From: CAWAYR01 sp050250875
Lineage (GTDB): Bacteria; Acidobacteriota; Vicinamibacteria; Vicinamibacterales; UBA2999
DNA: 64,000 bases
Direction: 5' to 3'
Assembly: GCA_050250875.1 (NCBI GenBank)
Contig: JBFWNV010000001.1
Coordinates: 1,550,001-1,614,000, forward strand
Under the pieces are notes generated by a model that saw only the letters and a list, made by a program, of their open reading frames with translations, was not told the origin of the DNA and made no database searches. This document shows positions 42,568 through 50,545 of the stretch, piece after piece (positions within the stretch are counted from its first letter, which is position 1; each line of letters opens with the position of its first letter). The position numbers and the translations under genes were made by a program.

Positions 42568-43132
42568 CCATCTCCTCCGCGAGACGCACCAGCGCTCTCG
42601 CCACCGCCATACGCGCGGCATTGGCCGTCGGCCGGCCCGTGGCCGCGGCGATCTCGCTGTAGGTCAGGCCCAATTCCACGCGTCCGATGATCACCTCGCG
42701 CTCCGCCTCGGCAAGCCGTTGCAGAGCCGCCTCGTACCGCCCGACCGACTCGCTGCCGATCGCCATCTCGAGCGGCGAGGCGTCGGCCGTCGGCAGATCG
42801 GGATCGACCTCCGTGGTCGCCGGGCGACTCCGCGTCTTCCGCAGCTCATCCCGGATTCGGTTCATCACCGCCTGGCGGAGGTAGGCCTGGAAGGCTCCCT
42901 CGCCGCGGTGCTCGAACCCCTTCAGATTCCTAAACGTGCTGACCAGGGCCTCCTGCACAAGGTCCGGTGTATCGGCCAGATCCCGGGCGGAGCGTGGCAG
43001 GCGGCCGCTGGCCCAGCGGCGCAGCGGCGGCGCGAATCTCGCGAAGAGATCGGCGAGCGCCGCCTGGTCCCCGGCCCGGGCCCGGGCAATGAGCGACAGT
43101 GTGGAGTCGGGACCTTCGGGCGAGGCCGGCAT
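42542..43132 (-). CDS. ECF sigma factor paired with the TPR kinase
   Basis: The protein is 196 residues from the ATG at 43132, the same length as its paralogue at 30001. Region 2 has DLADTPDLVQEALVSTFRNL and FEHRGEGAFQAYLRQAVMNR; region 4 has EVIIGRVELGLTYSEIAAAT. An in-frame ATG 90 nt upstream would add an unconserved Arg-rich extension. A TATCAT element is 10 nt upstream of the chosen start. It shares most of its sequence with the sigma factor at 30001, which implies duplication of the whole sigma/kinase module. Confidence 0.92.
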   Translation of the reverse strand: MPASPEGPDSTLSLIARARAGDQAALADLFARFAPPLRRWASGRLPRSARDLADTPDLVQEALVSTFRNLKGFEHRGEGAFQAYLRQAVMNRIRDELRKTRSRPATTEVDPDLPTADASPLEMAIGSESVGRYEAALQRLAEAEREVIIGRVELGLTYSEIAAATGRPTANAARMAVARALVRLAEEMGERGPATD

Positions 43133-43280
43133 CAGGGCCGGGATGATATCGCGTTGATCCGGGCGTCGCCGACGCAGTGCGCTTCGCGCCTGCGGTTCGT
43201 TTAGCGAGGTAGGACCCAACACCAGGACGGGTCGGCCTGCGGGCGGTCACCGCTCCGGTCACTACCACGGGAGATTCGAC

Positions 43281-43985
43281 ATGAGACTGCTCGTCACCGC
43301 CGCCGCCGCGTTGGGCACCGCCACCGTAGTACTGGGGCCAGTCGGATTCGCGGCTCCGCGTGCCGGGAACATCAGCGTGACGGTCGAGTTTCGAGACGAC
43401 GGCGCCGACCGGATCCGGAGCGACGGGGGTGGGGCCTATCAGGACAACGTCGAGAACGCCGTCGCGTACATCGACGGCAGCACCGGCGGGCTGATCTGGG
43501 GCACCAACACCAATGGCACGGTCGTGCGGACCATGTGGTTCTACTTTACCAACTGCCTCGTGGGGCCGTGTACCCCTCCGGCGGCGTGGCCGCAGCCGCT
43601 CGTCGAGCCTTCGGGCATGCAGGCCAATGCCCTGCTGCCGAACGGCCAAGTTCCTTCAGGCGGACTGCGCGGAATGACGATTGGGACCGACTATGAAGCG
43701 TGGATCAAGATCAACATCCCCATCGACACCGATCCGGCCTATTACAACGTCTGCTTCGATTCGCGGGGAGTGGGACCCTGCGGGATGCCGGCCGGTGTCA
43801 ACAGCACGAACGCTCACATCCGTCGGGATCAATCGGATCAGTGGACGATGTGGGCAGACGCCACCGACAGCGCCGATCTGATCCGGGACAGCCAGTCGAA
43901 GAGGAACCGGGCGTTCACGCTGCTGGGAACCTACTCGATGCCGTTCTCGTTGACGGTGAAGTGCGTGAAGCCCGCGTGTTCGTAG
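43281..43985 (+). CDS. Secreted protein of unknown function
   Basis: The 234-residue protein has a signal peptide (LVTAAAALGTATVVLGPVGFAA) and a mature beta-rich domain. It contains disulfide-ready cysteine pairs (FTNCLVGPCTPP, VCFDSRGVGPCGMP, VKCVKPACS) and the segment SVTVEFRDDGADRIRSDGGG. No family recognised. It is divergent from the sigma/kinase pair and could be its target. The layout (secreted Cys-containing protein, GTYSMPFSLTVK near the end) recalls the protein at 23479. GGGAG precedes the start. Confidence 0.8.
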   Translation: MRLLVTAAAALGTATVVLGPVGFAAPRAGNISVTVEFRDDGADRIRSDGGGAYQDNVENAVAYIDGSTGGLIWGTNTNGTVVRTMWFYFTNCLVGPCTPPAAWPQPLVEPSGMQANALLPNGQVPSGGLRGMTIGTDYEAWIKINIPIDTDPAYYNVCFDSRGVGPCGMPAGVNSTNAHIRRDQSDQWTMWADATDSADLIRDSQSKRNRAFTLLGTYSMPFSLTVKCVKPACS

Positions 43986-44030
43986 CCGGGCGGCGCCGAC
44001 GCGCCTCTTGCCGGCGATCCAAGACCCCGC

Positions 44031-44558
44031 TCACTGGCGAGCAAGGGTCTCCATGATGCGCCTGCCGACCGCGATCATGGCGTCGCGGGGTACCGGCTGG
44101 ATGGTCGTCTCGATCTGCACCTCGTGGTTGCCCACCCGGCCGATGAACACGGGGAGCACGCTGTCGAAGTACGCTTCGCCAACCGGAGAGGTCACCTTCT
44201 CCGCCCCCGTCTGGCTCTGCGCCGAGGCGCCCTTCACGTGTCGCAGGATGGTGCCTTCGGGCCCCGTCGCGACCTTGACGATGACGACGTCGGCATCGCT
44301 GCCGCGGTACTGACACACGGAGGCGAGTCTCGAGCTCTTCATCTGGCGGCCGAACGCGCTCCCCATCGCTTCGGCGGTGGAGAAGCGACAGGGATCATCG
44401 CTGGCGCCCTGCGCTACGCCGGCACGGGCCGGCGCCGCTGCGTCGACCCGGTCGGTTGGAGACGCGCCACAACCAGCGACCAGTGCGATGGATGTCGCTG
44501 CCCGCAGCGCTCCGCCGCCCCAACGTCGAGCCCGTCGCCCTGTTCCATCGATACGCAT
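44031..44558 (-). CDS. Lipoprotein of unknown function
   Basis: The 175-residue protein starts at an ATG preceded by GGGAGG. An Arg-rich N-terminus is followed by LRAATSIALVAGCGASPTD (lipobox VAGC). The mature domain includes DDPCRFSTAEAMGSAFGRQM, VCQYRGSDADVVIVKVATG and EKVTSPVGEAYFDSVLPVFI, with two cysteines likely to pair. This resembles DUF3558-like small lipoproteins in pattern, but I cannot assign it firmly. It is divergent from the kinase at 44619, with a 60-bp shared promoter region. Confidence 0.8.
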   Translation of the reverse strand: MRIDGTGRRARRWGGGALRAATSIALVAGCGASPTDRVDAAAPARAGVAQGASDDPCRFSTAEAMGSAFGRQMKSSRLASVCQYRGSDADVVIVKVATGPEGTILRHVKGASAQSQTGAEKVTSPVGEAYFDSVLPVFIGRVGNHEVQIETTIQPVPRDAMIAVGRRIMETLARQ

Positions 44559-44600
44559 CGCGCCCCTCCCCGCAGAACCGTACACCAGGTGGTCCCAATC

Positions 44601-44606
44601 TATAAT
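44601..44606 (+). promoter_or_regulatory. Consensus -10 element TATAAT for the kinase gene
   Basis: TATAAT is the best -10 match in the window. The ATG is 12 nt downstream, which implies a 5' leader of only ~5 nt and no ribosome binding site. Confidence 0.55.
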
Positions 44607-44618
44607 CTGGGCACCTTC

Positions 44619-47222
44619 ATGCAGCTGGCGCCCGGTGTGCGGCTCGGTCCGTACGAGATCCTGTCCGCCCTCGGTGCCGGCGGCATGGGCGAGGTGTGGA
44701 AGGCGAAAGACACCCGCCTCAATCGGCTGGTCGCCATCAAGGCCAGTCTCGGTCCCTTCAGCGATCGTTTCGAGCGTGAGGCACGCGCTATCGCGGCGGT
44801 GAACCATCCGCGCGTGTGTTCACTGTACGACGTCGGCCCCGACTACCTCGTCATGGAGTACGTCGAAGGGGCCGGACTGCACGGACCGGTGCCGGTCGAG
44901 CAGGCGCTCGCCATGGCCGAGCAGATCCTGGATGCACTCGACGCCGCGCACGAAAAGGGCATCGTCCATCGCGACCTGAAGCCCGGCAACATCCTGCTAA
45001 CCAAGAGCGGCGTGAAGGTGCTCGACTTCGGACTCGCGAAGATCACGTCCGCTCCTGACGGCTCCGCGCCGGAGGAGACCCACTCCGTGTCGCTCACGGC
45101 GGAGGGCTCCGTGCTGGGCACGCTGCCGTACATGTCGCCAGAGCAGGTCGAGGGCCGTGATGCCGACGCGCGCAGCGACATCTTCGCCTTCGGTGTCGTG
45201 CTGTACGAGTTGATCTCGGGCCACCGACCGTTCACCGGCAAGACGCAAGCCAGCCTGGTCGCGTCGATTCTCAAAGAAGAGCCGCGGCCGCTGTTCGAGG
45301 TCCAGCCGGGAACGCCGCATGGTCTCTCCGAAGTGGTGCGGACCTGCGTCGAGAAGGACCCGGAGAAACGCTGGCAATCAGCGCGCGACGTCAAGCACGC
45401 CCTGAGGTTGATGTCGACGCAGCCGTCGCCGTCCAACCCCTCGCGGTCGTCTTGGGTCTGGCCGGTGCTCGCTGCGTCGATGGCGGCCATCGCGCTCGGA
45501 ATCGGCGCGTGGGCGTTACGGCCCGCGGCGCCAGGCCTGGCCAGCCGATTCGAGGCGCCGGTGCCGGAAGATGTGGCCATCACCGACTCCGTGTCGGTAT
45601 CGCCCGATGGCCGCAAGCTGGTGCTCGCGGCGGCGCAGGGCGGGTTGTGGATTCGGGATCTCGACGCCCTCGACTGGCGGAGCCTGCCGGGCACGGATGG
45701 TGCCTCGACCCCATTCTGGTCGCCAGACAGCCGGCACGTGGGCTTCATCGTCGACGACACCCTCAGGCGCATCGACACGACCGGCGGTCCGCCGGAAACG
45801 CTGACCACGCTTCCCGACGCCTCACCGCGGTCGGGCGCGTGGAATCGTCAGGGAGATATCCTGCTCGGCAGCTGGGGCGGCGGCGCGGGTGGTCCACTCT
45901 GGCACGTGGCCGCAGCCGGGGGCGCGGCGAAGGCGGTGACCGCGATCGACCTGTCCGCGGGCGAGTTCGTGCACACCTGGCCCACGTTTCTGCCCGACGG
46001 CCGTACCTTCCTGTATTTCCGCTCCGGACCGCAAGACGTCGAGGGCATGTACGTGGGGTCCCTCGACAGCGACGCCGCGAACCAGTCGCGCCAGCGGGTG
46101 TTGGCCACCGACGTACCCGCGGTCTTCGCGGATGGCCATCTCTTCTTTCCACGCGCCGGCACGCTGCTCGCGCAGCCGTTCGATGTTCGCCAGCTGGCGT
46201 TCAGCGGCGCGCCGGTGCCGGTGGCCCAGAACGTCGGGATCACGTGGTACTTCACCGGAATGTTCGCGGTGTCCGACGAGGGTGTGTTCGTCTACCGAGC
46301 CGCGTCGTCGCCCGGCACCTTCCAGCTCACGTGGCTCGACCGACTGGGCAAGACCGTCGGCACGCTCGGCCCGCCGGGCGCAGACAGCCGGGTCGTGTTG
46401 TCGCCGGATGGCAGGCGTGCCGTCGCGAAAGATGCGCCGTACAACGTGCCAGGCGACCTGTGGATGCTGGACCTGTCCAACGGTCAGCGCACCCGCTTCA
46501 CCTTCGGCAGGAACGTGTACTCGCCCGGCGTCTGGTCGCCGGATGGTACCCGCATCGCTTACGCGGCCGGCCGTCTCGGCGACACGGTCTACGAAAGGGC
46601 CGCCTCCGGCCTCGGCGACGAGCAGGTGCTGCTGAAGGAGCCGGGGCTGCGGCACTTTCCGACCAGCTGGTCGCGCGACGGTCGATTCCTGCTGTATCAC
46701 ACCGAGAACGCGGCCAACACGGGGTACGACCTGTGGGCCCTGTCGCTCGGCGACCGCACCCCCACCCGGCTGCTCGGCGCGAGCGCCAACGAGTGGGCCG
46801 GGGTCTTTTCCCCGGATATGCGGTGGGTGGCCTACGTCTCGCTCGAGACCGGCGCGTCTGAGATCTACGTTCGCCCCTTCCGCGTGTCGGAACAGACCGG
46901 CCAGCCGGCCTTCGGCGAGGGCCGGTGGCAGATCTCGGGAGGCGAAGGCAACTGGCCGCAGTGGCGCATCGATCGGGAAATCATCTTCAACCGCGGGCCC
47001 AGTGGCACCGAGGTGTTTGCCACACGAGTAAACATCTCCGGCGCCGCCTTCGAGAGCGGCGTTCCCGAGCGTCTGCCCTTTCCTCCGAGCACGGGCGTGA
47101 ACACGACGCCGCAGTCCACGCCGGACGGCCAGCGCTTTCTGGTCGAAGTGCCAGTGGATCAACGGGTGGCCCGACCGTCCCTCAACGTTGTGCTCAACTG
47201 GCCGGCGTTGCTGAAGCAGTGA
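44619..47222 (+). CDS. Transmembrane Ser/Thr kinase with PD40 propeller, not sigma-linked
   Basis: This 867-residue protein has no N-terminal extension. The kinase domain starts at once: LGPYEILSALGAGGMGEVWK, Lys41, HRDLKPGN (117-124), DFGLAK (136-141), GTLPYMSPEQVEGRDADARS. A membrane helix is at ~270-290 (WVWPVLAASMAAIALGIGAW). Residues ~300-867 hold PD40/WD40-like blades (SVSPDGRKLVLAAAQGG, WSPDSRHVGFIVDD, LSPDGRRAVAKDAP, WSPDGTRIAYAAG). This is the abundant Acidobacteriota class with a TolB-like sensor. It is monocistronic and stands apart from ECF genes, unlike the other three kinases in the window. Confidence 0.94.
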   Translation: MQLAPGVRLGPYEILSALGAGGMGEVWKAKDTRLNRLVAIKASLGPFSDRFEREARAIAAVNHPRVCSLYDVGPDYLVMEYVEGAGLHGPVPVEQALAMAEQILDALDAAHEKGIVHRDLKPGNILLTKSGVKVLDFGLAKITSAPDGSAPEETHSVSLTAEGSVLGTLPYMSPEQVEGRDADARSDIFAFGVVLYELISGHRPFTGKTQASLVASILKEEPRPLFEVQPGTPHGLSEVVRTCVEKDPEKRWQSARDVKHALRLMSTQPSPSNPSRSSWVWPVLAASMAAIALGIGAWALRPAAPGLASRFEAPVPEDVAITDSVSVSPDGRKLVLAAAQGGLWIRDLDALDWRSLPGTDGASTPFWSPDSRHVGFIVDDTLRRIDTTGGPPETLTTLPDASPRSGAWNRQGDILLGSWGGGAGGPLWHVAAAGGAAKAVTAIDLSAGEFVHTWPTFLPDGRTFLYFRSGPQDVEGMYVGSLDSDAANQSRQRVLATDVPAVFADGHLFFPRAGTLLAQPFDVRQLAFSGAPVPVAQNVGITWYFTGMFAVSDEGVFVYRAASSPGTFQLTWLDRLGKTVGTLGPPGADSRVVLSPDGRRAVAKDAPYNVPGDLWMLDLSNGQRTRFTFGRNVYSPGVWSPDGTRIAYAAGRLGDTVYERAASGLGDEQVLLKEPGLRHFPTSWSRDGRFLLYHTENAANTGYDLWALSLGDRTPTRLLGASANEWAGVFSPDMRWVAYVSLETGASEIYVRPFRVSEQTGQPAFGEGRWQISGGEGNWPQWRIDREIIFNRGPSGTEVFATRVNISGAAFESGVPERLPFPPSTGVNTTPQSTPDGQRFLVEVPVDQRVARPSLNVVLNWPALLKQ

Positions 47223-47291
47223 GACCGACGGCATCGCCAGCCGGCAGACCCACTGGGCCTGCACGCGCGCGTCAACATCCGATCCAGCACA

Positions 47292-47297
47292 TACAAT
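47292..47297 (+). promoter_or_regulatory. -10 element TACAAT, leaderless layout
   Basis: TACAAT is followed after 6 nt by the ATG at 47304, with no ribosome binding site. Confidence 0.5.
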
Positions 47298-47303
47298 CCG
47301 CCC

Positions 47304-48133
47304 ATGCGAAGGGTCGGCCCCATGCCCAGCCACGGTGACAACTACGTTCTCAAGGCTGACCGGTCCGGGCACGGTCGGTTGCGGATGATCTGCCTGGTTC
47401 ACGATTCCGACTCACGGGAATTGCTGCGGAAGGCTGGCCTCGCCCCTGGATTCCGGACGGTGGAGTTCGGCTGTGGGCTGGGCACCATTTCGCGCTGGAT
47501 CGCCGCTGAGGGCGGCGCGGCCATCGGCATCGACCTGAGCCAGGCGCAAATCGAGGAGGCCCGGCGCGCGGCGGCGCAGGCCGGCATCACGGACGTCGAG
47601 TTCCGCGTCGACGACATCTACGACTGCGCGCTGCCCGACGGACAGTTCGACCTCGTCTCGTGCCGCTGGCTGCTGGTGCACCTGAACCGCCCGGTGAACG
47701 CCTTGAAGACGATGCACCGGCTGCTGAAGCCGGGTGGATGCGCGGTCTGTGAAGAGGTCGACATTTCGGGGGTGCATGCCGAGCCGCTGTCCGAGGCCTA
47801 CACACAGTATCGCGACTTCGCGATCAAGATAGGCGAGGCGCGTGGTGTCGATTACGAAGGCGGGCGAAAGGTGCACCGTTGGGCTCGCGACGCCGGTTTC
47901 GAGGTTGAGCACGTCGCCGCCCGCCATCCGCACTACGTCGCTGGCGAGGAGAAGGGGCATGGAGCTGGACCTTCGCCGAAGCCGGACAAGGCCTGATCCA
48001 AGCAGGGCTCCTGGATGCCGAACGAGATGCCCACTGGCGCGCGGGCATGGCGGCTGCAGACCAGGATCAGGGGACGCTCGTCGCGCACGCGCGCACGCAC
48101 CAGATCATCGCCCGCAAGGTCACGCGCGCTTAG
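47304..48133 (+). pseudogene. SAM-dependent methyltransferase with a C-terminal frameshift
   Basis: From the ATG at 47304 a class I methyltransferase is read: TVEFGCGLGTISRWIAAEGG (SAM motif I), GIDLSQAQIEEARRAAAQAG, DGQFDLVSCRWLLVHLNRPV and MHRLLKPGGCAVCEEVDISG. The frame ends early at 47996 after a non-conserved tail. In a second frame, from about 47966 to the TAG at 48133, the expected C-terminus appears: WTFAEAGQGLIQAGLLDAER and the QIIARKVTRA end. A one-base deletion or two-base insertion near 47950-47965 (AAGGGGCATGGAGC) would restore one 276-residue protein. It could be a true mutation or a sequence error. Confidence 0.8.
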
Positions 48134-48186
48134 GCCATCGGGCGTGAGCCGCTGCCTCTTTCGGCCTTCGAGGGTCGCGACCGACT

Positions 48187-48618
48187 TCAGAATCGCGTGA
48201 CGCTGGACCGGACCGTGGCCGGGGCGCCGGCGGTCAGGTCCCCGGCCTTCACGCCGCGGAATGCGTTCTCGGCGGCGGCGCCTTCCGCCGCGGCCTTCGT
48301 CACCGCATCCACGAGTGCCTGGTACGCCTTGGCGCTTCCGGCGGTCAACTTCAGTTCGATGAGGCCGTCCGACGCGATGGCATTCACCGAGTTGCCGCCG
48401 GTCAGGTTCGTGATCTGGTAGCTGCCGGCGGGCAATGCCTTCTGAAGCAGGATCACGGTGCGGGCGGCGGCATGCAGGGCGCTGACGCGCCCATAGGCGC
48501 CGAAGCTGTGGCCGCCGGGTCCCTGGAACTCGACGCGGACCCCTCCGGATTGCTGGGCGACGGCGGGCGTGGCGGCGGTGGCGAGAACGAACGCGAGCGT
48601 GAGAATCAGGCGCTTCAT
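48187..48618 (-). CDS. Secreted stand-alone domain resembling the lid/dimerisation domain of M20 peptidases
   Basis: The 143-residue protein has a signal peptide (LILTLAFVLATAATPAVAQ). Its mature part reads VRVEFQGPGGHSFGAYGRVS, then NLTGGNSVNAIASDGLIELK and a helical AYQALVDAVTKAAAEGAAAE. GPGGHS and GG-x-SVNAIA are hallmarks of the M20 metallopeptidase dimerisation domain, yet no catalytic domain is attached. It lies 16 bp downstream of an M20 peptidase gene on the same strand, whose own lid lacks these motifs. A GGAGCAG site supports the start. The two proteins may work as a pair (inference). Confidence 0.75.
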   Translation of the reverse strand: MKRLILTLAFVLATAATPAVAQQSGGVRVEFQGPGGHSFGAYGRVSALHAAARTVILLQKALPAGSYQITNLTGGNSVNAIASDGLIELKLTAGSAKAYQALVDAVTKAAAEGAAAENAFRGVKAGDLTAGAPATVRSSVTRF

Positions 48619-48634
48619 GATCGCTGCTCCAGGG

Positions 48635-50356
48635 CTATCGAACGACGTCTCGCGTCCGCTTGCCAATCGGGCCGATGGATGGTTCCACGATCGTGCCATC
48701 AGCGGCGTGGAACCCCGACACGATCAGCGCCGCCGTGAGGACGCGATGCATGCGCGCCACTTCGGTGGCGGGCGCGCCGCGCGTGCCCCACTCCCAGAAC
48801 GCATGGCCGCCGGCGCCGGCGGCCGAGGACGCCAGGGTGAACTGATAGGTGGGGACGCCGGTGTGCGCCGGGACGTTGTCGTTCAGGCTGCCCGATCCGG
48901 TGCCGACCATCGGTGACCTGAGCACCCCCAGCTGGATGCCCGACTGCAGTCCGGCGTGGACGGCGACGTTGTCGACGCTCTCGGCCACGAAGGCCGGCCG
49001 CAACCCGTACCACATCAGCTCGAGGCTGATGCTTTCATCGCTGCCGTCCTTGCGGCCATGCCTCGCGTTCTCGGCCGACACGCCCGCCTGGAACGCGGGC
49101 TCGATGTTCTTCCGGATGTCCTCGAGCGTGTCCTTGCGCGTCGAGCGCATGTCCACCTCGAGCGAACAGCTCGGCACGCCCATGCCCGGATTCGGCGGCG
49201 GCTCGCAGCTGGCGCGGCCCACGGTGTAGGTGGTCTTCGGCGCGCCGTCCCGCAGGTCGGTCGGCGTCTTGACCTCGGCGATCTTGGCGATTGCCGCGGC
49301 CATGGCTGCGGCCGCGCTCGGACCGTTCGGGCGCGCGAACGGCGCCTTGAACTTCATCTCGAAGCGGTAGCTGCCGACGAAGTTGACGATCCCGCCGCCC
49401 TCGAGGCCGAAGTTGGCGACGATGTTGAGGGGATTGGAGCCGGTGCCGGCGTTCTGGTCGAAGCCGTAGAGCTGCTTGACGCCGGCCAGGTTGCCCTTGC
49501 CCTCCTCACCGGCGGTGCCGCAGATCCAGATGTCGTAGACCGGCCTGATGTTGTGTTTCTTCATCGCGGCCGCCAGCACGAAGGCGTTCGACGTGCTGGG
49601 CATCATGTCGCCGTAGCCTGGCACGTAGATGCGCACGCCGCCGCCGGCTTCGGCCTCTTTCGCGTTGGCGAACACCTTGCTGGCGGTGGCGTACTTGTCG
49701 TCCTCGACGACCCGGCCCCGCGCATCGAACGACAGCTCGTCGGGGATCGCCGCCAGCTCCTCGGGCGTGGCGACCACCGGCTGGGCGTACGGCTGGAGTT
49801 TGATGCGGATCGACGGGTCACCCGACTTCGGCAGCTCCTCGGGGTTCACCACGTCGATGTGCCCTTCGACGAGCACCTTGGGAAACTGGCCCTGGTAGTG
49901 CTGCGCGTCGGGGCGGCCGGCGTACGAGCCCTTGATCACGACGCACGCGTTGTAGACCGGCAGGCCATCGACGATGTTGGTGTCGCTGGCGGGGATGACG
50001 CCGTCGGCGCGCGTCATCACTTCCTCTGGAGAGAATCCCCATTCGTTCACCAGCCGGCGATGGATCTCGGCCGCCTTCAGATGTTCCTGGCGCGGCGGCG
50101 AGGGGATGCGCACCAGTTCCAGGAACTGATTCCAGCGGGCCTTGGCGGCGGCATCCGTGCTCTGGTCCTCGAGCAGCGCCAGGACCTGCGGATCGGTGGC
50201 GATCTTCTCGGCGGCCGAGACCACCGATGCCGGAATCGTTGCCGGCGTCCCGGCTGGAGGCGGTGGGGCTGCTTGTTGCGCCGCGCCCACGACGAACGTG
50301 GTCAGAAGGATCGTGGCCGTGGCCACGAGCGCGGTCTTGTTGTGAGGACGTGTCAT
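48635..50356 (-). CDS. Secreted M20-family metallopeptidase with divergent lid domain
   Basis: The 573-residue protein has a signal peptide (TALVATATILLTTFVVGAAQ). The catalytic domain shows metal ligands in VLVEGHIDVVNPEELPK and the catalytic GTAGEEGKGN, plus YGDMMPSTSNAFVL. Where related peptidases have FKGPGGHSYGAF, this one reads SYRFEMKFKAPFARPNGPSA, so the lid is altered. The C-terminal catalytic part ends with TLASSAAGAGGHAFWEWGTR, including a metal-binding His. It is an extracytoplasmic amino- or dipeptidase by family; substrate unknown. A TAGAAT promoter element lies 30 nt upstream of the start and GGAG precedes the ATG. Confidence 0.88.
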   Translation of the reverse strand: MTRPHNKTALVATATILLTTFVVGAAQQAAPPPPAGTPATIPASVVSAAEKIATDPQVLALLEDQSTDAAAKARWNQFLELVRIPSPPRQEHLKAAEIHRRLVNEWGFSPEEVMTRADGVIPASDTNIVDGLPVYNACVVIKGSYAGRPDAQHYQGQFPKVLVEGHIDVVNPEELPKSGDPSIRIKLQPYAQPVVATPEELAAIPDELSFDARGRVVEDDKYATASKVFANAKEAEAGGGVRIYVPGYGDMMPSTSNAFVLAAAMKKHNIRPVYDIWICGTAGEEGKGNLAGVKQLYGFDQNAGTGSNPLNIVANFGLEGGGIVNFVGSYRFEMKFKAPFARPNGPSAAAAMAAAIAKIAEVKTPTDLRDGAPKTTYTVGRASCEPPPNPGMGVPSCSLEVDMRSTRKDTLEDIRKNIEPAFQAGVSAENARHGRKDGSDESISLELMWYGLRPAFVAESVDNVAVHAGLQSGIQLGVLRSPMVGTGSGSLNDNVPAHTGVPTYQFTLASSAAGAGGHAFWEWGTRGAPATEVARMHRVLTAALIVSGFHAADGTIVEPSIGPIGKRTRDVVR

Positions 50357-50386
50357 CGTGTCTCCGGCTGACGGCGAAACGCCTCG

Positions 50387-50392
50387 ATTCTA
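50387..50392 (-). promoter_or_regulatory. -10 element TAGAAT for the peptidase operon
   Basis: TAGAAT on the minus strand is 30 nt before the ATG at 50356. Here a normal leader with a GGAG ribosome binding site follows, unlike the leaderless genes. Confidence 0.45.
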
Positions 50393-50532
50393 CGGCTTAA
50401 GCGGTTGGTCCGGTGACAGATCGAGCGAGAGGACGACGACAGGCGCGTCCGGCGGCTCAACAGTCGATGCGGAGCAGCCCGTCGAGTCCTCCTCGGAGGC
50501 GCCGAAGAAGAGCCGCTCGAGGCGACTCAGGC

Positions 50533-50538
50533 TAGGAT
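50533..50538 (+). promoter_or_regulatory. -10 element TAGGAT, leaderless layout
   Basis: TAGGAT is followed after 7 nt by the GTG at 50546, with no ribosome binding site. Confidence 0.5.
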
Positions 50539-50545
50539 CGGTCTG

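Noticed and set aside
39613..42690. 1025-codon plus-strand frame opposite the TPR kinase
   Set aside because: The opposite strand has intact kinase catalytic motifs and a conserved N-terminus; this frame is its shadow.
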